DNA from: Rariloculus sp965263005
GTDB taxonomy: Bacteria; Pseudomonadota; Gammaproteobacteria; Steroidobacterales; Rariloculaceae
Direction of reading: 5' to 3'
DNA: 64,000 bases
NCBI RefSeq assembly: GCF_965263005.1
Contig: NZ_OZ253579.1
Location: 2,480,001-2,544,000 of the forward strand
Shown: positions 1-7,620 of the stretch, piece after piece
Layout of the letters: the number at the start of each line of letters is the position of its first letter
Numbering within the stretch: position 1 is the stretch's first letter
Notes under the pieces: model-generated
Told to the model about the DNA's origin: nothing
The model's input: the letters and a program-made list of their open reading frames with translations, nothing else
The model's database searches: none
Made by a program: the position numbers and the translations under genes

Positions 1-107
1 GCGGCCGGCGAGAGCTTCGAGCACAGGTTAGCATGCCCGCTCTCGCCCGCGATTTCCCGTGCTTCGATCGGCAGCCGCAAGAGAGAGGACTTTGTATAAG
101 AAAGTAC

Positions 108-135
108 TTGACATTGTGGATGTAGCGGCTAGACT
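108..135 (+). promoter_or_regulatory. Sigma70-like promoter, near-leaderless
   Basis: TTGACA (108–113) is followed after 16 bp by TAGACT (130–135). The predicted transcription start falls at about 142, two or three bases before the ATG at 145. No Shine-Dalgarno sequence lies between the promoter and that ATG, so the first gene is probably read from a leaderless or near-leaderless transcript. Confidence 0.55.
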
Positions 136-144
136 TTCATCGCG

Positions 145-762
145 ATGCCGAAGGAATCGAAATTGAGATCAGTCGAGGGCGGCACCCCGACGCCGATCAG
201 CTCCGGGGCGGCCGAAAACCTGCGTTACATCCGGGATACGATCGAGGCGACACACACCTTCACGTCCGTACCAGGCAAAGGTTGCATCGCGATGGGCCTC
301 GCCGCGTTGGCTGCGGCAGCGCTCGAATCGATACCGGCGTTCTCGGCTCATTGGCTCCCGATCTGGCTAGCCGCGGCGGTGGCCTCGTGCACGGCGGCGC
401 TGTTCTTCATGGAGCGCAAAGCGCGCGCCGAGGGATTGAGCCTGCGCCGATCCGTAGCCTGGCGATTCTTTCTGACGCTGACACCGGCATTCGTCGTCGG
501 CGGTATTCTCACGGTCGCGCTCCTGGAGACAGTCGGGCGCGACGTCATAGCAGGCATCTGGTTGCTCATGTACGGCGTCGGCCTTGTGGCGTGCGGCACT
601 TTTTCGATTCCCGTCGTACTCATCGCCGGTCTCGGTTTCATGGGGCTCGGCACCGTCACGCTCGCAGCACCCGCGGCGTGGACGATAGCCACGCTGGCGC
701 TCGGCTTCGGGGGCATCCACCTCGTTCTCGGCACAATCATCATGAGGGATCACGGTGGCTAA
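145..762 (+). CDS. Small integral membrane protein, function unknown
   Basis: The 205-residue product has a hydrophilic N-terminus of about 50 residues and then roughly six hydrophobic stretches rich in Ala, Gly, Leu and Val, so it is very probably an inner-membrane protein. I recognise no catalytic motif. Its last codons overlap the following winged-helix regulator (GTG at 755), which indicates translational coupling. Pairs of a membrane protein and a small winged-helix regulator are common in proteobacteria and often self-regulate, but that is inference here. The ATG at 145 is chosen because the promoter ends just before it. Confidence 0.7.
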   Translation: MPKESKLRSVEGGTPTPISSGAAENLRYIRDTIEATHTFTSVPGKGCIAMGLAALAAAALESIPAFSAHWLPIWLAAAVASCTAALFFMERKARAEGLSLRRSVAWRFFLTLTPAFVVGGILTVALLETVGRDVIAGIWLLMYGVGLVACGTFSIPVVLIAGLGFMGLGTVTLAAPAAWTIATLALGFGGIHLVLGTIIMRDHGG

Positions 763-1147
763 AATCACGACCAAACTGGAGCCGGCATCGCCGGCGGCGG
801 CGCCGCCAAAGAAACGCTTGCGCATGGTTGCCGGATACTTCTCCGACCCCGATTCAAGCGACGCCGGCCGCTTGCTCCACGAGCGCATCCGGCTCGGGAT
901 CATGGGTGCGCTAAGCGTCAGTCACCGCATGAGCTTCCGCGAGCTCAAAGATCTGCTCAAGACGACCGACGGGAACCTCAGCAAGCATGCGCGAACGCTG
1001 GAGGACGCGGGTTATCTGAATTGCAGGAAAAAGTTCGCCAAGCGCGTACCCAGAACCGAATACAGCCTGACGGCGAAAGGCAAGCGCATGTTCGCCAGGC
1101 ATCTCGACCACATGGAAGCACTGATCCACGCGACCCGGGGTGAATAG
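755..1147 (+). CDS. Winged-helix DNA-binding transcriptional regulator
   Basis: This 130-residue protein has a short disordered Ala/Pro-rich N-terminus and then a single winged-helix domain. 'MSFRELKDLLKTTDGNLSKH' gives the helix-turn-helix, and the 'YSLTAKGK' wing is typical of the family annotated as transcriptional regulator or winged-helix DNA-binding domain (MarR/ArsR-like fold, PF13601 type). It starts with GTG inside the end of the upstream membrane-protein gene (8-base overlap), so the two are one transcript. The likely role is repression of its own operon or sensing through the membrane partner. No ligand-binding residues such as ArsR-type cysteines are visible. Confidence 0.8.
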   Translation: MAKITTKLEPASPAAAPPKKRLRMVAGYFSDPDSSDAGRLLHERIRLGIMGALSVSHRMSFRELKDLLKTTDGNLSKHARTLEDAGYLNCRKKFAKRVPRTEYSLTAKGKRMFARHLDHMEALIHATRGE

Positions 1148-1198
1148 GTCGTTGCGCGCAGAATCTGCAACTGCGACTGCCTGACAAGGGAATTGGCG

Positions 1199-1945
1199 AT
1201 GCATGTAGCGATAATCATGGACGGTAATGGCCGTTGGGCCGAGCGGCGCGGCCTGAGACGAACGGCCGGACACGAAGCGGGTGCGCGCACTGTCCGGCGC
1301 GTCGTCGAGGCAGCAGTTCGCGCCAACATCGATGTGCTGACGCTTTATGCCTTTTCATCCGACAACTGGTCCAGACCGGCTGATGAAGTCGACCGCGTCA
1401 TGTGGCTGTTTCGTCGGTATCTGCAAAGTGAAGCCGCGCACTGTGTCGAGAATGGCGTGCGAATCAGCGTCATCGGCCAGCGAGAACGGCTGACGCTCGG
1501 ACTTCGCAGAATCATCGAACAGGCCGAGCAAGTCACGGCCGGGGGCCGACGGCTCACGCTTCAGTTGGCTGTGGACTACTCGGCCCGCAACGCGATCATA
1601 CGCGCCGCGCACTCGCTGAGCCTCGATTCCGGCTCGGACGAAACCTCGGGCGATATGGATCGCGGCACGAGCCAGAGCTTCGCCAAACGGATCGCCGATG
1701 CAATGCACTCGCAGGTCGACGAGTCGAGCGTCGACTTGTTGATCCGTACGGGAGGCGAGCGTCGGCTCAGTGACTTTCTGCTATGGGAATGCGCCTATGC
1801 GGAACTGGTCTTCGTCGACGCGTATTGGCCTGACTTTGGCGAAGCAGCATTCCAGGCGGCCCTCGAAGAGTTCGACCGCCGCGAGCGCCGTTTCGGGGGT
1901 CTTTCGGGCAGCCGCCCGGCTCAACTCGCCGGAGACGCAATCTGA
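1199..1945 (+). CDS. uppS: Isoprenyl transferase (undecaprenyl diphosphate synthase family)
   Basis: The product condenses isopentenyl diphosphate onto an allylic diphosphate to make a cis-polyprenyl diphosphate such as the undecaprenyl carrier. Family signatures are clear: HVAIIMDGNGRWAERRG at the N-terminus with the catalytic Asp, LTLYAFSSDNW, and near the C-terminus LLIRTGGERRLSDFLLW and ERRFGG. The length (248 aa) is normal. ATG 1199 is preferred over the in-frame TTG at 1193 because AAGGGA at 1186–1191 is 7 bases from the ATG but only 1 from the TTG. The gene is not next to cdsA, dxr or frr, its usual neighbours, so it may be a second copy. It converges on the peptidase gene with about 20 bp between stops. 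Confidence 0.9.
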   Translation: MHVAIIMDGNGRWAERRGLRRTAGHEAGARTVRRVVEAAVRANIDVLTLYAFSSDNWSRPADEVDRVMWLFRRYLQSEAAHCVENGVRISVIGQRERLTLGLRRIIEQAEQVTAGGRRLTLQLAVDYSARNAIIRAAHSLSLDSGSDETSGDMDRGTSQSFAKRIADAMHSQVDESSVDLLIRTGGERRLSDFLLWECAYAELVFVDAYWPDFGEAAFQAALEEFDRRERRFGGLSGSRPAQLAGDAI

Positions 1946-1964
1946 GAATCGAGAATTGACGTGG

Positions 1965-4688
1965 TCAGCGCGTGCTTGCGCCGAACGTAACTGGCCGCTC
2001 GAATCGCTCGTCACCGCGCTCGAATACGACCGTGCTCTGCTCGCCGGGCCTGACATCCTGAAGCACGTACATCAAGTCGTAGATGTCGCGCACCTCGCGG
2101 CCCGCAAGCTCGACGACGCGGTCGCCGCGCTGCATCCCGGCCTGGTCGGCGGCACCGCCGGCACGCACGCCGGCCAGCACCATCCCGGGGCGATCGTCGG
2201 GTGAACCGACATAGTCCGGTATCGTGCCGAGCGACGCGCCGTAGCCGCGCACGTCACCCTGAGGAGCGGGCGCCTCGGACTCCTTGTACGTGAGCCCGTC
2301 GATCAGAGTCAGATCGAGTGCGAGGTCCGCAACGACGTTCGCGATTTGGACGCCGCCGCCCGCATTGATATGCTCGACGTCGTCGGAAGGCTTGTGGTAA
2401 TCCTCGTGGGCGCCCGTGAAAAAGTGCAGCACGGGGACGCCGGCCGCGTAGAACGGCATCTGATCGGAGGGACCATAGCCGTCCTCGCCGAGCCGGCACC
2501 GGATCGTGAACGCCTCGCAGACCGGCTCGACCATCGACTCCCATTCCTCGGCCGACTCGCTGCCCAGGACCGCCACGAGGTTGTTCCTGAGCCGCCCGAC
2601 CATGTCCATGTTAAGCATCGCGACGAGTCCTGCCGGAGCCGTACCGGGAAGCGGCTCGCGCACGAACGCCGTCGAGCCGAGCAGGCCCGCTTCCTCGGCC
2701 GCGAAGGCCGCGAATACGACGTCACGACCGAGCTCGCCGCGCCGGCCGGCAAGCACGCGGGCAGCCTCGAGCAAGGCGGCCGTGCCCGACGCGTTGTCGT
2801 CAGCGCCGTTGTGGGGTTCGCTTGAATCGGGCGCGAGCGAGCCCTGGCCGCCGTGACCGAGGTGATCGTAGTGAGCCCCGATCAGTACGGCGCCCGGCAG
2901 GCGCCGCGCGGCTGTGAGCCGGGCGACGATGTTGTCCACTTCCTGCGTACGCTCGATGAGTTCCGCTGCGAGCCGGGCCTCGAGAGCGCCAGCAAGCGCC
3001 CGCTCCGCCCAGTTTCGCCCGATTACGGCGACGGGGATACCCGCATCGCCCTGGGGGTCGACGCGCAGACGCGGGAACGGTGTCTCGCCGCCGGTTTCGC
3101 CGTCGATCGGCAGATCGGCGATCAACAGTCCCACTGCGCCGTGCGAGCGGGCCGTGAAAGCCTTGTAGCGCAACTCGCCAAGACGACGCTGCACGGCTTC
3201 GTCCGCGAAAATTCCGTCCTGCGGGGTATAGCGGCGCACCAGTACGATACGGCCGTCCGCGTCAATATCCGCGTAGTCGTCTATGCCATGCTCGTCGGAA
3301 TCGATTCCCCAGCCGGCGAACACGATCGGCGCGGCAACCTCGGCGTTCGCCGAAAAGCCCGGGACCATGAAGTCATCGCTGCTCAGCTCTTGCCCGCCGA
3401 TCGCCAATGCCGTCGCCGGCCCCCGCTCGACGTCGACGACCACTTCGAAGCCCTGACGGTAGCCGCCGTCGTCGCCTGCCGGTTCCAGGCCAATCGCTTC
3501 GAACTGTTCTTCGAGCCAGTCCGCCGCCGCGGCCAGTCCGGCCGTGCCGAGGCCGCGGCCGCCGCGGGCGTCGTCGGCGAGCCACGCGATATCGGCGAGA
3601 TAGCGGTCCACCGGCGCCTCGGTCGCTGCCGCGGGAGCGTCGAGCCAGCGAGCGATATAGACATCGGTTTCTCCCGGCTCGGACTGGTTCCGATTCGACC
3701 CGAAGGCGAGCCACTGGCCGTCGGGCGAGAACATCGGGAAACCGTCGAAGCCTTCGGTGTAGCTGATTCGCTCCAGACCCGTTCCGTCGACGTTAATGGC
3801 CCAGAGGTCAAACTCGCGCCCGCTCGGGTCCTCGTGGTTCGAGGAGAAAATGATCCGATCGCCGCTCGGGAAAAAGAACGGTGCGAAGTTGGCACCGCCG
3901 AGATAAGTGACCTGACGTTGCTCCGTGCCGTCGGCCTTCGCGGCCCAGACTTCCAGTTCACCCGGGCGAACGAGCCCTTCGGCCAACAACGCCTGATAAT
4001 CGGTGAGCGCCTGTCCGGTCGGCCTCGACGCGCGCCAGACGATCATCGAGCAATCCGGGGAAAAGAACGCGCCGCCATCGTAGCCCGGTGCCTCGGTCAG
4101 CCGTTCGACATTGCCGCCGTCGGCATCCATGCGATAAAGCTCGAGGTCGCCGTCCCGCGTCGACGTGAACGCTATCGATCCATCCCTGGAGCAAACCGTA
4201 GCCTCGGCGTCGTAGCTGTCGGTGTCGGTCAGGGGCTTGAGGTCCGAGCCGTCGGGCTCGGCGCTGTAGATTTGATAGCTGTCGTAGATCGGCCAGACAT
4301 AGCCGCGCGAGCGATCGGGCGGCACGGGGCACTCGGCCGAAGTCGCATGCGTCGACGAGAAGATCACCCGCTCGCCGTCGCCCGTGTAGTAGCCGCACGT
4401 CGTTCGGCCCCCGCCTGTGGATACGAGCGTGAGTGCCGACGGATCGCTGATCGGCATGCTGTAAATCTGGTCGCAGCCGTAGGGCGCGCGCGTCGATTGA
4501 AAGATCAGCGACGAGCCGTCGGGCGACCAGTAAGCCTCGGCATTCTCGCCGCTGCCAGACGTGAGCTGACGAACGTCGGCGAAGTGTATTTCCCGCTCGT
4601 CGTGCACAGTTCCCGGAGATTGGGCGAACGCACCGGACGCGAGCATGGCCGCGGCGATTGCGCAGAAGGACCTGAACGAGTGACTCAT
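1965..4688 (-). CDS. Secreted TolB-like propeller / M28 peptidase / PDZ protein
   Basis: The 907-residue multidomain exported peptidase starts at 4688 with a signal peptide ending in GAFAQ; the 12-codon upstream extension is not needed. Residues of about 35–350 are WD40/TolB-like beta-propeller repeats (WSPDG, FSPDG, FFPSGD). A protease-associated-like domain follows (AGWGIDSDEHG). The M28 zinc aminopeptidase domain is at about 600–780, with metal ligands in GAHYDHLGHG, HNGADDNASG, EEAGLLGS, NMDMVGRL and the late His in EDYHKPSDD. A PDZ domain at about 800–905 (GDRVVELAGREV) ends the protein. It probably degrades peptides in the periplasm or outside the cell. The organisation is known for M28 proteins, though the N-terminal propeller makes it unusually long. 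Confidence 0.88.
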   Translation of the reverse strand: MSHSFRSFCAIAAAMLASGAFAQSPGTVHDEREIHFADVRQLTSGSGENAEAYWSPDGSSLIFQSTRAPYGCDQIYSMPISDPSALTLVSTGGGRTTCGYYTGDGERVIFSSTHATSAECPVPPDRSRGYVWPIYDSYQIYSAEPDGSDLKPLTDTDSYDAEATVCSRDGSIAFTSTRDGDLELYRMDADGGNVERLTEAPGYDGGAFFSPDCSMIVWRASRPTGQALTDYQALLAEGLVRPGELEVWAAKADGTEQRQVTYLGGANFAPFFFPSGDRIIFSSNHEDPSGREFDLWAINVDGTGLERISYTEGFDGFPMFSPDGQWLAFGSNRNQSEPGETDVYIARWLDAPAAATEAPVDRYLADIAWLADDARGGRGLGTAGLAAAADWLEEQFEAIGLEPAGDDGGYRQGFEVVVDVERGPATALAIGGQELSSDDFMVPGFSANAEVAAPIVFAGWGIDSDEHGIDDYADIDADGRIVLVRRYTPQDGIFADEAVQRRLGELRYKAFTARSHGAVGLLIADLPIDGETGGETPFPRLRVDPQGDAGIPVAVIGRNWAERALAGALEARLAAELIERTQEVDNIVARLTAARRLPGAVLIGAHYDHLGHGGQGSLAPDSSEPHNGADDNASGTAALLEAARVLAGRRGELGRDVVFAAFAAEEAGLLGSTAFVREPLPGTAPAGLVAMLNMDMVGRLRNNLVAVLGSESAEEWESMVEPVCEAFTIRCRLGEDGYGPSDQMPFYAAGVPVLHFFTGAHEDYHKPSDDVEHINAGGGVQIANVVADLALDLTLIDGLTYKESEAPAPQGDVRGYGASLGTIPDYVGSPDDRPGMVLAGVRAGGAADQAGMQRGDRVVELAGREVRDIYDLMYVLQDVRPGEQSTVVFERGDERFERPVTFGASTR

Positions 4689-4795
4689 TGGATGGATCCT
4701 CGAAGTCTCTAGCACTTGCAGCACCTCATGAACTCATCGAGAGCCGGTCGGCGGGACGGAAACCGGCAGCGGAGCCGCTGCGCGGCCGTTCACGT

Positions 4796-6274
4796 TCATT
4801 GATCCGTCGTGCGCCCGGGTTGCGTCGACGGCGGCACGGGCAACCCCTGCTCGCGCATCAAGCTGCGCAGCAGCGCGGCAACGTCAGGGTAGCGCTTGAG
4901 TACCGCCGGTGTGTACTCGACGCCGTCGGCCGCCGTCACCGGCATCCAGCCCTTGCTGTTGACGGCGTCGAGGTCCGCGCCACGCGCGGCAAGAAACTCG
5001 ATGACTGGAATTGCGCCGCCGCGGTAGACAGCACCGTGCAGCGCCGTCTCGCCGTCCCGATCTACATCGGTGATCGCGCCGCCGCCAACCTCATAGGCAA
5101 GCCGAACTGCTGCGAGCGCCTCCTCGTGCGTGCCGGGATTCTCGCCCGGCGCCCAGATGCCGACGCCAGCAGCGGCCATAAGCGCCGTGACGCCGCGCTC
5201 GGTCGTGATCGCCGGATCGGCCCCCTGCTCCAGTAGTACACGCATGAGCGGGACGTCGGCGGACTTGGCGGCCAGCAGGAAGGGCGTCGCACCTATTCGA
5301 TTGAGCTTGTTGCGGTTGCCATCCTTCGGCTCCTGCTTCTGCCGCGTGTTGACGTCAGCGCCGCGTGCGACAAGTAGCCTGACGAGATCGAGACTGTCGA
5401 GATCGCCTGTCTGCGACGGCCCCGGCAGATTGAATCCCCTGTTCCAGCGGCGCGACCAGGCGATCTGGTGCAGCGCGGTCCAGCCCTGCGCATCGGCGTT
5501 CGGATCGGCGCCATAATCGAGCAGCACTCCCGCAAGCTCCCAGTGTGCGTTGATCGTCGCGAGCACGAGCATGCTCGTGCCCTCGAGCATCGTCTCGTTC
5601 GGATCGGCGCCCGCATCGAGCAGGGCGCGTGTCGAATCGATTGCCCCGCCACGGACGGCAAACATGAGCGGGGTGAACTCGCCGCCGGCTGAACGCACGT
5701 TGATATCTGCGCCGCTTGCGAGCAGTGTCCTGACAGCCTCCGCGTTGTTCTCTGCCGCGGCCCACATGAGCGCGGTCTGCCCTTTCCAGCCCTCCGTCGC
5801 GTCAACGCCGGCACCGCGGGCCAGCAACAGCCTGACCGTGGCTGCATTTCCCGCGCGCGCCGCCGTCATGAGCGCGGTCTCGCCTTCGGGCGACGCCGTG
5901 TCGGGATCGGCACCGCCGTCGAGCAAGGTTTCGACTAGCGCAGCGTTACCATTTTCGCTGGCCAAATAGAGCGGCGTTACGCCGTAGCGGTTGACCGCGT
6001 CGACGCGAGCACCCGCGGCGATGAGCGCCGTAGTGATTTCCAAGTCGTCGCGATGCGCAGCCCAGTGCAGTGCACTCGTACCGTCGGGACCGGCCGCGTT
6101 GGCGTTCGCGTCCCCGGCCAGCAGCGCTCGAACTGCAGCCGCGTCGCCGGTTTCGACCGCGTCAAGCAGCGCCCGGTTGTCCGCCGCCGCAGCAGCGGCA
6201 ACGACCAGGACAGCGAAGAGCTGCAGCACGGCAAGCCGCCGGGGCATTCCGTGCAAGGCGCGCGTAAATTTCAT
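4796..6274 (-). CDS. Exported ankyrin-repeat protein
   Basis: The 492-residue protein begins with a signal peptide (Arg-rich start, then hydrophobic up to VVAAAAAAD). About a dozen ankyrin repeats fill the rest, with repeated units such as DGTSALHWAAHR, YGVTPLYLASENG, GETALMTAARAG and GWTALHQIAW. Ankyrin repeats mediate protein binding and no enzymatic domain is seen. The ATG overlaps the stop of the DUF1552 gene in the ATGA arrangement, so the three genes DUF1592, DUF1552 and ankyrin form one translationally coupled operon. The same trio recurs in marine Proteobacteria, which suggests a shared envelope function, but none is established. Confidence 0.88.
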   Translation of the reverse strand: MKFTRALHGMPRRLAVLQLFAVLVVAAAAAADNRALLDAVETGDAAAVRALLAGDANANAAGPDGTSALHWAAHRDDLEITTALIAAGARVDAVNRYGVTPLYLASENGNAALVETLLDGGADPDTASPEGETALMTAARAGNAATVRLLLARGAGVDATEGWKGQTALMWAAAENNAEAVRTLLASGADINVRSAGGEFTPLMFAVRGGAIDSTRALLDAGADPNETMLEGTSMLVLATINAHWELAGVLLDYGADPNADAQGWTALHQIAWSRRWNRGFNLPGPSQTGDLDSLDLVRLLVARGADVNTRQKQEPKDGNRNKLNRIGATPFLLAAKSADVPLMRVLLEQGADPAITTERGVTALMAAAGVGIWAPGENPGTHEEALAAVRLAYEVGGGAITDVDRDGETALHGAVYRGGAIPVIEFLAARGADLDAVNSKGWMPVTAADGVEYTPAVLKRYPDVAALLRSLMREQGLPVPPSTQPGRTTDQ

Positions 6275-7620
6275 GCGACTGCAAGCTTGCCGGTGCTGTC
6301 GCCGAGCTTGTCGGCCTCGACGCCGACGTAATCGAGCAAGCCGAGCAACACGTTCGTCATCGGCGTTTCGGGCGGATACACGGTATGCCGCCCCCCGCCC
6401 GGCCGGCCTTCCCGGCCGCCGACGAGCAGTATCGGCAAATCGTAATGCGCGTGCAGATTCGGATTGCTCAACGCCGAGCCGTAGAGGAATATCGAATGAT
6501 CGAGCAATGTGCCGTCACCTTCGGGCGTCGTCGCGAGCTTGTCCAGGAACCACGCAAACAGCTCCGTCTGGTAGGTATTGAGCCGCGCGTATTTCTCAAG
6601 CTGCTCGGGCCGGTTCTGGTGGTGCGACAGGCCGTGATGCCCCTCAGTGATACCGATTTCCGGATAGGTTCTGAAGTTGAGTTCGCGGCCGAGCATGAAC
6701 GTCGTGACGCGCGTCATGTCGGCCTGAAACGCGAGCCACTGAAGTTCGTACATGAGCTTCACGTGCTCGTCGAAGCGGTCAGGAATTCCGCGCGGCCGCT
6801 CAAGCGTGGGCATGCCCGAGTCGACACCGAGCGTCTCGACGCTCTGGATGCGCCGCTCGACCTCGCGAATCGCGTCGAGGTATTCGGCGACTTGCGTGCG
6901 GTCGGCGGGTCCGACGACCCTGTTCAGACGCGCAAGGTCCTCGGCGATGGAGTCGAGGATGCTGCCGTTCTCGCGCGCCTGGGCAAGCCTCTGAGACGCC
7001 GTTCCCCCGTCGCCGAACAAGCGTTCGAAAACGACACGCGGATTGTTCTCGGTCGGCATCGGCGTCGTCGCCGTCGCCCACGACAGCGTGTTGAGATAGG
7101 TACAGCTATAGCTGTTTTCACACTGGCCGGCGAGAAAGTTCAGATCGATGCAGAGCTCAAGTGACGGCAGCACGGTGTCTCGTCCGAGCACCCGAGCCGC
7201 GATCTGATCGGCCGAGATGCCGTTCTCGACGTCCGCGCCCTCCGTGCGCTTGCAATGCACGCCCGTAAGCCACGAACTCGTACCGCGTGTGTGATCGCCG
7301 TTGGCGCCGTCATCGTGCGCGTCGGCCTGGCGGTGCGCGAGTCCGCTCGTGACCGTGAGCCGATCGCGATACGGCGCGAGCGGCTCGAGGATCGGCGAGA
7401 ATTCGAAACCGGCGCCTTCGCCCTGCGGCGCCCAGTAGTTGATCCCCGAGAAATTCATCGCGACGCCGTTCGGCAGGTACACGAACCCGAGCCGCTTGAC
7501 GGGCGCGGTTTCGGTCTGGGCGAGCGCCGGCACCATTGCGTCCAGAAACGGCAGTCCCAACGCCGCACCCATACCCCGCAGGAACGTTCGTCGCGGCAAC
7601 GCGCGCTTGGTGACGATCAT
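6271..7620 (-). CDS. DUF1552 domain-containing protein, Tat-exported
   Basis: This 449-residue protein starts at 7620; the longer reading frame upstream is antisense noise inside the DUF1592 gene. The N-terminus has a twin-arginine signal (ALPRRTFLRGMG, then a hydrophobic run to ALAQ). The body matches DUF1552: 'RLGFVYLPNGVAMN', 'WLTGVHCKRTEG', and a C-terminal 'LLDHSIFLYGSALSN' followed by a His-rich strand. DUF1552 proteins are typically encoded beside DUF1592/planctomycete-type cytochrome proteins, as here, and their biochemical role is unknown. Both ends overlap the neighbouring genes by 4 bases (ATGA), so synthesis is coupled. Confidence 0.88.
   Translation of the reverse strand: MIVTKRALPRRTFLRGMGAALGLPFLDAMVPALAQTETAPVKRLGFVYLPNGVAMNFSGINYWAPQGEGAGFEFSPILEPLAPYRDRLTVTSGLAHRQADAHDDGANGDHTRGTSSWLTGVHCKRTEGADVENGISADQIAARVLGRDTVLPSLELCIDLNFLAGQCENSYSCTYLNTLSWATATTPMPTENNPRVVFERLFGDGGTASQRLAQARENGSILDSIAEDLARLNRVVGPADRTQVAEYLDAIREVERRIQSVETLGVDSGMPTLERPRGIPDRFDEHVKLMYELQWLAFQADMTRVTTFMLGRELNFRTYPEIGITEGHHGLSHHQNRPEQLEKYARLNTYQTELFAWFLDKLATTPEGDGTLLDHSIFLYGSALSNPNLHAHYDLPILLVGGREGRPGGGRHTVYPPETPMTNVLLGLLDYVGVEADKLGDSTGKLAVA

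Noticed and set aside
2853..4712. A 619-codon open frame antisense to the M28 peptidase gene
   Set aside because: It is Arg-rich low-information sequence with no motif, opposite a gene with a signal peptide and complete M28 and PDZ motifs; GC-rich DNA produces such frames.
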